A DNA stretch of 64,000 nt from Teredinibacter turnerae T7901. Its GTDB lineage: Bacteria > Pseudomonadota > Gammaproteobacteria > Pseudomonadales > Cellvibrionaceae. A model generated the notes under the pieces. It was not told the origin of the DNA. It saw nothing but the letters and a program-made list of their open reading frames with translations, and made no database searches. Position numbers and translations under genes: made by a program. Shown here one piece after another: positions 57,289-64,000 of the stretch (position 1 is the first letter of the stretch; every line of letters starts with the position of its first letter). Location of the stretch: assembly GCF_000023025.1 (NCBI RefSeq), contig NC_012997.1, forward strand, positions 3,841,125 through 3,905,124, written 5' to 3'.

Positions 57289-58200
57289 GTGACGCACCTT
57301 TTTTTTCTTAGTGGCATTTCATTGCTGCTCAAGCTACTCACATTATTACAATTCAGGAAATGTTTTCGCACATTTCCCGTGTGCATTCTCTTAATTGCAT
57401 TCTCGTTTATAGCGATGAATCTCTGCGAACTCTGCTTCCAACATGTTCTTCTTGAACAAGATGGCGGCTATACGGTGGTAACGCTTTATTATGTCTTTTC
57501 CCTGCTGGGGATCTATGCTGTCCTATCCTACGCCATTCAGTTTTCACCACATTTCCAACTCTGGTGGCAGATCATCACGACCGGATTACTACTCGCCCCT
57601 CAATTATTCGTTCTTTTGACGGGTATAGGGATTACTACCATAGTTCGTTGGGACGACAGTTTTACCCAACTGTCAGGACACTACTTTTTTATAGTGCAGC
57701 TGGGATACTACCTACAGCCCTTCATTATTGTTACGGTGCTCCTTTACACCATGGCATCGACCAAAACTCATAACGTGCGGCTAAGAGTAAAATCGCTACT
57801 CGTGGCACTACTGCCCTTACTAGCTGCGGCTCCCGGTATTGTTAATCTGTTCACTTCCAGCCTACCAATCTACATTTCAGGAGTCACCTCGATACTATTT
57901 GCCATCACCTTGTGGTTCGTTTGCTTCACACACATCGCAAAAAATCAATTTTTATTAATGAGCTATATGCCATTTTCCAGGGAAAGCCGGATATTACGCT
58001 CCCTGGCAGAATCAGTCGCGCAGCCTGACAGAGGGCTTAGAAAAGTACTACAGGAGTATGAAACTCAGATACTCAACGAGACGCTCGCGAAAACAGATGG
58101 AAACATCACCCACGCGGCGAAAATACTGAAAATTGGCCGCAGTACACTTAGCCAGAAAATGAGTAAGCAGGAATGCCAGCCGCCAGAAGAACCCAGTTAG
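57289..58200 (+). CDS. Membrane-bound regulator with C-terminal Fis-type HTH
   Basis: A 303-residue protein with about seven transmembrane helices in residues 1-225, comparable to the 7TM sensor parts of some histidine kinases. A linker (SYMPFSRESRILRSLAESVA) leads to a C-terminal helix-turn-helix of the Fis/NtrC type (about 258-292: ILNETLAKTDGNITHAAKIL and KIGRSTLSQKM). A DNA-binding Fis domain directly tied to a membrane sensor, with no kinase or AAA+ domain, is uncommon. It would act as a one-component membrane regulator if the prediction holds. Start is GTG, with AGGAGAGG about 11 nt upstream, itself in a small hairpin loop. The target is unknown. Confidence 0.72.
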   Translation: MTHLFFLSGISLLLKLLTLLQFRKCFRTFPVCILLIAFSFIAMNLCELCFQHVLLEQDGGYTVVTLYYVFSLLGIYAVLSYAIQFSPHFQLWWQIITTGLLLAPQLFVLLTGIGITTIVRWDDSFTQLSGHYFFIVQLGYYLQPFIIVTVLLYTMASTKTHNVRLRVKSLLVALLPLLAAAPGIVNLFTSSLPIYISGVTSILFAITLWFVCFTHIAKNQFLLMSYMPFSRESRILRSLAESVAQPDRGLRKVLQEYETQILNETLAKTDGNITHAAKILKIGRSTLSQKMSKQECQPPEEPS

Positions 58201-58301
58201 CTACTGAGTTCTTTACTGCAATTGAAGCTGGGACTGATTGAAACGATGACTCGATAAACGTTGCACCCCGTGGTAGGCGTCTTTTTATACACGTTTTCGA
58301 T
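58201..58301. other. Short spacer, nothing recognised
   Basis: Convergent spacer between the regulator and the small membrane peptide. No feature was seen. Confidence 0.4.
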
Positions 58302-58412
58302 TTAAGCGGCTTTAGCGTGTAGTCGATTGACGTTACGACAGGCAACATACAGTGTCGCAGACAAAAAAACTAAAGGCACAGCACATAGGGTTAAAGCGAC
58401 AAAATACTCCAT
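58302..58412 (-). CDS. 36-residue single-pass membrane peptide
   Basis: A short reading frame of 36 codons. AGGGAG lies exactly 7 nt before the ATG, which is a strong ribosome-binding site for so short a gene. The peptide begins MEYFVALTLCAVPLVFLSAT and continues as one hydrophobic helix (about 4-24), followed by a positively charged tail (CRNVNRLHAKAA), giving an N-out/C-in single-pass topology. I do not recognise the family. Small peptides of this kind often serve as subunits of membrane complexes. It is located between the Fis-type regulator and the CE15 gene. Confidence 0.6.
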   Translation of the reverse strand: MEYFVALTLCAVPLVFLSATLYVACRNVNRLHAKAA

Positions 58413-58589
58413 TTCGATTTCTCCCTGAATGAGATGATTGGAGAGAACCTCTAGACGTTTTGGCGCACGATCAGCACGCCAAAACTCATAAGTGCAAACA
58501 GCTTAAGTTCGCGCGCGTATTCTAATCCTCACACAATGCGTAACCATGATCTCGGACAAACTTCCTCATAAAGAGCGCGCCAATTAATA
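58413..58589. other. Intergenic, likely promoter of the small peptide
   Basis: No gene was seen. The stretch contains only the upstream region of the 36-residue peptide. Confidence 0.35.
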
Positions 58590-58625
58590 AAAAGGCCGAT
58601 CACTCTTCAGAGTGACCGGCCTTTT
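58590..58625. terminator. Bidirectional terminator downstream of CE15 gene
   Basis: AAAAGGCCGATCACTC and GAGTGACCGGCCTTTT form a stem of about 16 bp with one mismatch and a 4-nt loop (ttca), with A and T runs on either side. It lies 24 nt past the CE15 stop at 58649 and can end transcripts from both directions. Confidence 0.85.
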
Positions 58626-58648
58626 GAGATACCCAATTCAGCTAACGA

Positions 58649-60475
58649 TTAATCCGCCAGCGTCGGGGTCGTCCAATCGATCCAGCTAGACAGGTCGCCG
58701 GTTTTATTGGTGTGTGGATTCATTTCTCCAGGTACATCACCAGTGTGCAGCAGGAACTTCGCAAAATTGTCGCGTAAGGGCTGCTCGAACTCAGGGCGAG
58801 CGGAGCAGTGACCGCCATCAGCAACATTGGACTGATACGAAATATTGGCTTCTGCACCCAGCGCTTTATAAATTTCAGCACCGCCCAACGCTGCCACGTG
58901 CGCAGACAGTGGCCCAAGGTTGTCGATATGCGGGTTATCCAGAATCAACAAGCCGCGAGGAGCGACCATACCAACGACTTCATGAGTATCGATCGGCAAT
59001 TTCTTCACCTTGGTGTTGGTGGCGAAATCTTTGAAAGCATCGCCCATCCAGTATTGCTCGCCATAGATGCTACCTGGAGATTGAGCACCTTCACCAGGAA
59101 GACCACGCATAATTGGCACGCCGCCAGAACCGGATTCAAATGGAATCGTTAAGTCGATACGCTGATCGAAAGCACCCGCAATGAAGGCGCCTTTACCAAA
59201 TCGTGAACAGCCCGTAACCGCAGTATCGGCTGCACGCAAAATCGAACCATCCGACGCTTCGATCACATCGATCAAACGGCTGACCCCCCAACCCCAAGCA
59301 ACCAGCAGGCCGGTTTCGCTGTCAGAACCGTAAATATCGTAAAACGCGCCTTTCTTGCTCGCTCTGCTACCACCACCAAAGCTCTCTGCACCAACATCGT
59401 AGGGGTTGTATTTAACTACCGCCACGCCTTCAGCTTTTGCGAGATCTGCGTGCGCAAAGCTGGAGTACATAAACAACACAGGAAAAGGACCGTCGCCATC
59501 CGGGAGATCAACTTCAGCAGTGAATGACGTCATCTTTCCGCCGTTCTCAACGTTGACGGTAATCGTATCAGAGGTGACCGAACCGGTGACTTTTTCCGGC
59601 TTAGGCGGCTTAAAGCCATACATATAGGCTTCCGCTTCACGCTGTATTTCCTGACGGCGGCAGCGCCACTCGGATTTAGCCGTCATGCGATTACCATCCA
59701 GCTTGGTGAAAGGATCTGGCAAGTTCGGGTTGACGGCCAAATCTTCAACAGCGACTAAACCACTAACATCACAGTCAGACCCCATATTTTCAGGTGTGGC
59801 AGCTGTTGGGTCGGGTAAAGTTGGGGGTTCCGGGACTGTCGGAGGCGGCTCCACGAACTCACCATCAGTTGAGTAAATCGCAATACCGGAAAGGGTTGCG
59901 TTTTCCACAATCGATTCGACTGAAACAGTGAGGAATCCATCGGAGACTGCCACATCATCAATGGTCAGCTCATCGGCGGCAAATGCACCGACTTCAGCAA
60001 CCGGGTCATAGTTACTGGCGACAGTGTTACCCTCCACTGTTACATTAAATACACGGCCACCTACTTGGTCCTGGTAGCTTTCAGCCACGTAGAGAACGAC
60101 ATTGTAAGACGCATCAGTAACGGGAATCTCGTAGGAATAGGTACCATAGCGCTCCGACTGATAAACCCCATTTGCTGGCGCGTTAGCTATATCTTTGCCA
60201 TGCGTGTGGCCTGTACCTGCTGTAGAAAAGCGGTCTTCGTGGAAAACAATACCACTCATGGTAATTTCTTCGGCGCCCGCATTTATCGCGTAAACCAGCT
60301 CAGGAGTCGCGGGCATACCCGAAGATGAGCTCGAAGAGCTTGATGAAGAACTTGATGAACTGGAGGACGAACTCGAACTGGACCCTCCTGCAGGCGTGTC
60401 ATTATCATCTGAGCCACCACAGGCGGCCAACAGGGCTACCGCGGAAAGCACAGCAAATGCTTTTATAGTTTTCAT
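58649..60475 (-). CDS. CE15 glucuronoyl esterase lipoprotein with polyserine linker and malectin-like domain
   Basis: A 608-residue lipoprotein. The signal peptide has the lipobox LLAAC at about residues 16-20, followed by a polyserine linker of more than 20 serines. A malectin-like (CBM57-type) domain (about 60-200) starts VYAINAGAEEITMSG. The CE15 catalytic domain follows. The nucleophile serine is in GCSRFGKGAF (about 421), the acidic residue in IPFESGSGG (about 445), and the histidine in DGGHCSARPE (about 555). CE15 enzymes cut the ester bond between 4-O-methylglucuronate of xylan and lignin alcohols. Polyserine linkers are typical of marine cellulolytic Cellvibrionaceae. The ATG at 60475 follows GAGGAA by 6 nt. 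The longer start at 60502 would break the signal peptide. Confidence 0.9.
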   Translation of the reverse strand: MKTIKAFAVLSAVALLAACGGSDDNDTPAGGSSSSSSSSSSSSSSSSSSSSSGMPATPELVYAINAGAEEITMSGIVFHEDRFSTAGTGHTHGKDIANAPANGVYQSERYGTYSYEIPVTDASYNVVLYVAESYQDQVGGRVFNVTVEGNTVASNYDPVAEVGAFAADELTIDDVAVSDGFLTVSVESIVENATLSGIAIYSTDGEFVEPPPTVPEPPTLPDPTAATPENMGSDCDVSGLVAVEDLAVNPNLPDPFTKLDGNRMTAKSEWRCRRQEIQREAEAYMYGFKPPKPEKVTGSVTSDTITVNVENGGKMTSFTAEVDLPDGDGPFPVLFMYSSFAHADLAKAEGVAVVKYNPYDVGAESFGGGSRASKKGAFYDIYGSDSETGLLVAWGWGVSRLIDVIEASDGSILRAADTAVTGCSRFGKGAFIAGAFDQRIDLTIPFESGSGGVPIMRGLPGEGAQSPGSIYGEQYWMGDAFKDFATNTKVKKLPIDTHEVVGMVAPRGLLILDNPHIDNLGPLSAHVAALGGAEIYKALGAEANISYQSNVADGGHCSARPEFEQPLRDNFAKFLLHTGDVPGEMNPHTNKTGDLSSWIDWTTPTLAD

Positions 60476-61071
60476 GAAAATTCCTCTATGACTGAGAAGC
60501 AAGAACAGGGCGGAAGACAGGCGTCTAAAACCCCGTGTTATTTATGTTTTTATGGTTATTCAGTGTGTCTTTTGGTACTTAACAAATCGTAACTTATTGC
60601 TTTTATTAAATTTGAATACTGGCACACATGTATACAGTGACGCAGTATTCGACCTGATTGTAAAAGTTTTGCTACAGAAAACAAGAGATATTGCAAATAA
60701 ATTAACCTGATTCTACATCCCCTTATATAACCAAAGGATTAACCAGGTTGACTACTTTCGTCGCCCACGCCCCCTGTAATCGGTTACATCAAGTAATAAC
60801 AACTCTCATCTATTCCGGAGCCGAGTGCAGTTCATACACATCCACTGAGTTATTCGGCGGGAGAGAACAAGTATCGCCCCGGGGAGTGACAACGCGTAAT
60901 AAGCCTAAAAAGTAGTAAACCTCCTACCGTTTAAAACTCGTTTGTATTAAGAAAGTCGCTTTCTGACGTTTTTTTCTTTTTTTCTACCGAACCATGGGCT
61001 CTTGAACTAGAGTTTCGTGAGAACCGTCTGATTTTTAAAATCATTTTGATAATCGATTGAGTAATTTATTC
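60476..61071. other. Divergent intergenic region
   Basis: This 596-bp stretch separates the CE15 gene and the chemoreceptor and must carry both promoters. No gene is supported. A T-rich stretch near 60968-60987 is the only standout. I found no cyclic-di-GMP riboswitch signature. Confidence 0.45.
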
Positions 61072-62997
61072 ATGACTATTGCGCGCAAACTCAATATCAC
61101 TATTGCCGGCGTACTCAGTGGTGTTGCCGTGGTCGCGATTGCTTTGAGCATCAAAAGCGAACGCACCTATTTGTTAGAACAAGCATCGGCACACATGAGC
61201 GAAGCCGAATCGCAAACATTGCGTATTCTCACGATTATCGACCAGCTTAAAATGGAACAAGTACGCAGCAGTATGGCGCAGTTAAAAGAGTCCGGACTCA
61301 GCATCGGAACACCCTTTCTCGGCGATGAGGAGGTGAAGGTCAAAGAGAAATCCGTGCCGCAGCTCTATCTAGGATATCAACCTCAAGCAAACAATTTTGA
61401 TCTGGTGGACAATCTCACGAAAAAAATGGGTGGTACTGCAACTTTATTTGTTTTAAGCGGCGATGAATTTGTACGCGTTACAACGAATGTCATGACCAAA
61501 AACGGAAGAGCGATAGGCACTATCCTCGCCCCTCAAGGGGCCGCCATCCAAAAAATAAAACGCAACCAAGCCTACTACGGCGACGTCGATATTCTAGGTA
61601 CGCCATATATTACTGGCTACGAGCCAATGCACGATAAAGACGGCAGCGTAATTGGAATTTGGTACGTTGGTTACAAGGCCGACCTTGAATTACTAACCAC
61701 CTATCTTGAAGGTTCACGAATTATGCAAGGTGGTTTTGTTGCCCTAATCGACGATAAGGGGCGAATTCGCAGCCATTCAGACAATGTCCCGGAACCAGAG
61801 GTCGTCACCGCGATAAACGGAAATAACGACTGGGAAGTACGCGAAGCGACCTTTGGCAACTGGGATTATAAAGTTGTTCTGGCTTACCCCAAATCCGAAA
61901 TCAGCAACGCATTGCTCGCGCAAAGTGTGGAGATAATTACGATATGCATTATTACGTTAATATGTCTTATTGCATTGATAACATTCCTGTTGCGCCAATC
62001 GGTAACCCGCCCGCTCAGCGAGATTTCACAGCGACTACATGCAATCACCAAAGGGGATGGCGACCTTACCTTGCGTTTTAACATGCGCGGTGAAGATGAG
62101 CTTTCAAAAATGGCGCAAGGTTTCGACTCGCTACTGGGTCAATTGTGCGATATGCTCAGCGCCGTAAAAAGCATGTCGGCTTCGCTCACTGAATCCTGCT
62201 CCGCACTTAAAGAAAGTGCAAACAAATCTCATGCAGAAATCGCCAATCAATCCCAACGTACTGAGCGTATTGTGAGCGCTGTCACCGAGATATCCTACTC
62301 GTTGAATGAAGTTAATCAACGAATAAATACAGTAAACGAGTCGGTCAGCTCGACCAACGAACTGGCAACAGACAGTAGCGCACAGCTCAAAGCCAGTGTT
62401 GAAGCCATTCGCATCCAGTCAAAAAGCCTCGAAGAATCAGCACGGGTAATCAGTGATCTTAACGAAGCGAGCTCAGGTATTGGTAAAGTTCTTGAGGTTA
62501 TCCAGAATATTGCAGAACAAACCAACCTGCTTGCACTCAACGCCGCCATTGAGGCCGCGAGAGCGGGTGAACAAGGTCGAGGTTTCGCTGTGGTCGCGGA
62601 TGAAGTTCGTTCACTGGCCAGCCGTACTCAGGAATCGACCGGCGAGATCAATAAAATGATTGAACGCCTGCAGGCGGGAGCAGAAAAAGCCAAAGCAACT
62701 ATGGATGAAAACAGTGAGAACGCGCAAAAAAATGTAGCGCAAATATCCTCTATGTTTGATGTGCTTGAGCAAATTATGTCTTCGGTCGTCAATGTAGGAA
62801 AATTGAGTAACGCAATCCTTCATGAAGCCCAGCAACAACAGATTGCCATCGAGCAAATATCCGAGGATATGCACGAGATTGCCGATGCATCCAACAACGT
62901 GAGCAGTCAGTCCGATATCACCTCGGAACACAGTCGAAATTTAAGTAATATCGCTAGCGATCTTTCAAAACGCGTCAGCCGATACAAAACACAATAG
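61072..62997 (+). CDS. Methyl-accepting chemotaxis protein with Cache-type sensor
   Basis: A 641-residue chemoreceptor. TM1 is at about residues 8-27, and a periplasmic Cache_3/Cache_2-like sensor spans about 35-275 ([20 protein letters not shown] and [19 protein letters not shown]). TM2 is at about 280-305 and a HAMP domain at about 306-360 ([19 protein letters not shown]). The cytoplasmic coiled coil has the conserved hairpin tip [20 protein letters not shown] near 482. There is no C-terminal pentapeptide tether for CheR. The ATG at 61072 is used, since the in-frame TTG at 61057 has no better ribosome-binding site. The ligand is unknown. No che genes are adjacent. Confidence 0.92.
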   Translation: MTIARKLNITIAGVLSGVAVVAIALSIKSERTYLLEQASAHMSEAESQTLRILTIIDQLKMEQVRSSMAQLKESGLSIGTPFLGDEEVKVKEKSVPQLYLGYQPQANNFDLVDNLTKKMGGTATLFVLSGDEFVRVTTNVMTKNGRAIGTILAPQGAAIQKIKRNQAYYGDVDILGTPYITGYEPMHDKDGSVIGIWYVGYKADLELLTTYLEGSRIMQGGFVALIDDKGRIRSHSDNVPEPEVVTAINGNNDWEVREATFGNWDYKVVLAYPKSEISNALLAQSVEIITICIITLICLIALITFLLRQSVTRPLSEISQRLHAITKGDGDLTLRFNMRGEDELSKMAQGFDSLLGQLCDMLSAVKSMSASLTESCSALKESANKSHAEIANQSQRTERIVSAVTEISYSLNEVNQRINTVNESVSSTNELATDSSAQLKASVEAIRIQSKSLEESARVISDLNEASSGIGKVLEVIQNIAEQTNLLALNAAIEAARAGEQGRGFAVVADEVRSLASRTQESTGEINKMIERLQAGAEKAKATMDENSENAQKNVAQISSMFDVLEQIMSSVVNVGKLSNAILHEAQQQQIAIEQISEDMHEIADASNNVSSQSDITSEHSRNLSNIASDLSKRVSRYKTQ

Positions 62998-63082
62998 CAC
63001 CAACTCAAGCGCTCCGGTCGAAAAAAAGCAGCGCGAAATGCGCTGCAAACCTTGGGGGAATACAATCTGATTCGTCAGTCCA

Positions 63083-63571
63083 CTAAAGGCCCAATTCAGA
63101 TAGTTCTGGATGGTCATCAGGGCGTCGACCCAATGACCAATGGAACTTTCGATCACTTTCAGCAATAGCCACATCGTTAATACTTGCATGCCGTTGCGCC
63201 ATTAGTCCCCGGTCATTGAACTCCCAGTTTTCATTGCCGTGAGATCGAAACCACTGTCCATTCTCATCATGCCATTCGTAGACATAGCGAACAGCGATAC
63301 GATATTCACTAAACGACCACAACTCTTTTATCAGACGATAATCCAACTCTTTCCGCCACTTACCTTGCAGAAAGGTCACAATATCGTCGCGGCCTTGTAG
63401 AAACACATCACGGTTTCTCCAGCGACTGTCCAGACTGTAGGCAGTCGCAATTTTCTCCGCGTTCTTCAGGTTCCACGCATCTTCCGCGAGACGAATTTTT
63501 TTTATCGCCGTATCCCGGGTAAACGGGGGCAGCGGCTCGCGCACATCTTCAACTGACAAATCAAAATTCAT
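63083..63571 (-). CDS. DUF1348 (NTF2-like) protein
   Basis: A 162-residue protein of the DUF1348 family in the SnoaL/NTF2-like superfamily. Conserved blocks include [75 protein letters not shown], and [19 protein letters not shown]. It is a cytoplasmic one-domain protein that may bind a small ligand or act as an isomerase or hydratase. No activity is established. AAGGAG lies 8 nt before the ATG. It is a single gene, convergent with the chemoreceptor. Confidence 0.9.
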   Translation of the reverse strand: MNFDLSVEDVREPLPPFTRDTAIKKIRLAEDAWNLKNAEKIATAYSLDSRWRNRDVFLQGRDDIVTFLQGKWRKELDYRLIKELWSFSEYRIAVRYVYEWHDENGQWFRSHGNENWEFNDRGLMAQRHASINDVAIAESDRKFHWSLGRRPDDHPELSELGL

Positions 63572-63829
63572 AGATCATCTCCTTGGTAGTCGTCGTATAC
63601 GATTTACAAAACTTTCTCGTTAAGATATTGAATCAACTCAAGAGCGAAAATCAGTCAAAAGATAATTTTCTCACTTAAAACGAGGGTAATTTAAAAATAA
63701 AGTAATTCAAAACCTGGTTTAGTCATCAGTTTTATTAGAGAGCAGTTACAAATCTGCTGTTCCCAAAGAGCCTCCCTAACAACCTTTTATTTGTTAAGCA
63801 CCAATAAGTATGCTTTGGCTGGGCTCCTA
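63572..63829. other. Intergenic region, nothing recognised
   Basis: AT-rich spacer holding the upstream region of the DUF1348 gene. No terminator or small gene was recognised. Confidence 0.4.
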
Positions 63830-64000
63830 CTACACCGAAAAATCACAATTCAGCTTCAGCCCGAGACTAAAATGGCTGATTATTACTTTCGCACAGTTGC
63901 TATCCGGCGTACGTTCACCCACCGCAATCTCATAATATTCGCCGCTTTCGCCCACAGAAGTAATCACATAGTTTTGCAGCACCAGACTAGCGTCGGGCAA
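63830..64000 (-). CDS. C-terminal end of an unidentified protein, 5' part outside the window
   Basis: The last 56 codons of a minus-strand gene run in from the right edge and end in TAG followed by another stop-like TAG. The readable part contains LVLQNYVITSVGESGEYYEI, then an acidic/Asn stretch with one cysteine (SNCAKVII), and ends LKLNCDFSV. Two cysteines near the C-terminus with strand-like segments between could be a disulfide-closed beta sheet, as in type IV pilin-like or other exported proteins, but this is a guess from little sequence. The frame is open through the edge with coding-like composition. Confidence 0.55.
   Translation of the reverse strand: MPDASLVLQNYVITSVGESGEYYEIAVGERTPDSNCAKVIISHFSLGLKLNCDFSV

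Noticed and set aside
60503-61071. Cyclic-di-GMP riboswitch upstream of the chemoreceptor
   Set aside because: The required conserved blocks of either class were not present.

Overview
The window reads as chromosomal DNA of a free-living or symbiotic polysaccharide-degrading gammaproteobacterium. A Cellvibrionaceae-type organism (Teredinibacter, Saccharophagus or Cellvibrio relatives) is my best guess. The reasons are a polyserine-linked CE15-type glucuronoyl esterase lipoprotein, secreted glycoside hydrolases, a very large surface protein, and gamma-type housekeeping genes such as trmO and DUF2788. The taxon is inference. No rRNA, tRNA, CRISPR array, prophage or transposase gene was seen.

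Layout. 1-5167: an ECF sigma factor with its ChrR-type zinc anti-sigma and a DUF523/DUF1722 gene, divergent from an NTF2-like/SDR/FAD-oxidoreductase/DUF1365 operon. That operon is preceded by a promoter matching the RpoE-ChrR (singlet-oxygen) consensus. 5235-12725: a secreted clan-A glycoside hydrolase and a 1547-residue hybrid histidine kinase. 12886-22941: a guanidine-nitrogen operon. It has an IHF-like site, a sigma-54 promoter, a guanidine-I (ykkC) riboswitch, an ABC importer, two carboxyguanidine deiminase subunits, a urea/guanidine carboxylase and allophanate hydrolase. 23260-27921: a GH79-like hydrolase and an ExeM/NucH-type extracellular nuclease. 28026-30531: a CheW protein split by a CZB zinc domain, a YaiI-family protein, a GFA-family protein and an unknown gene. 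30839-36072: pyruvate:ferredoxin oxidoreductase with a GltD-like flavoprotein, preceded by a perfect palindrome. 36373-38454: trmO, a DUF481 outer-membrane protein and acylphosphatase.

38492-52469 is the most unusual stretch. It holds a methyltransferase-like gene, a formyltransferase, a phage-tail-collar (MdpB-like) protein, a sulfotransferase and a 3089-residue multi-repeat surface protein. A 269-bp MITE-like element sits inside the block, and solitary copies of its terminal repeat lie at both edges. The giant protein ends in an internal GlyGly-CTERM-like sorting signal, followed directly by what looks like a second signal peptide and an outer-membrane beta-barrel. It could be a precursor cut into two proteins.

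52837-64000: a membrane protein, a transglutaminase-like protease, a glutaredoxin-MauE fusion, DUF2788, a membrane-bound Fis-type regulator behind a long structured leader, a 36-residue membrane peptide, the CE15 lipoprotein, a chemoreceptor, a DUF1348 protein, and the 3' end of one more gene at the right edge.
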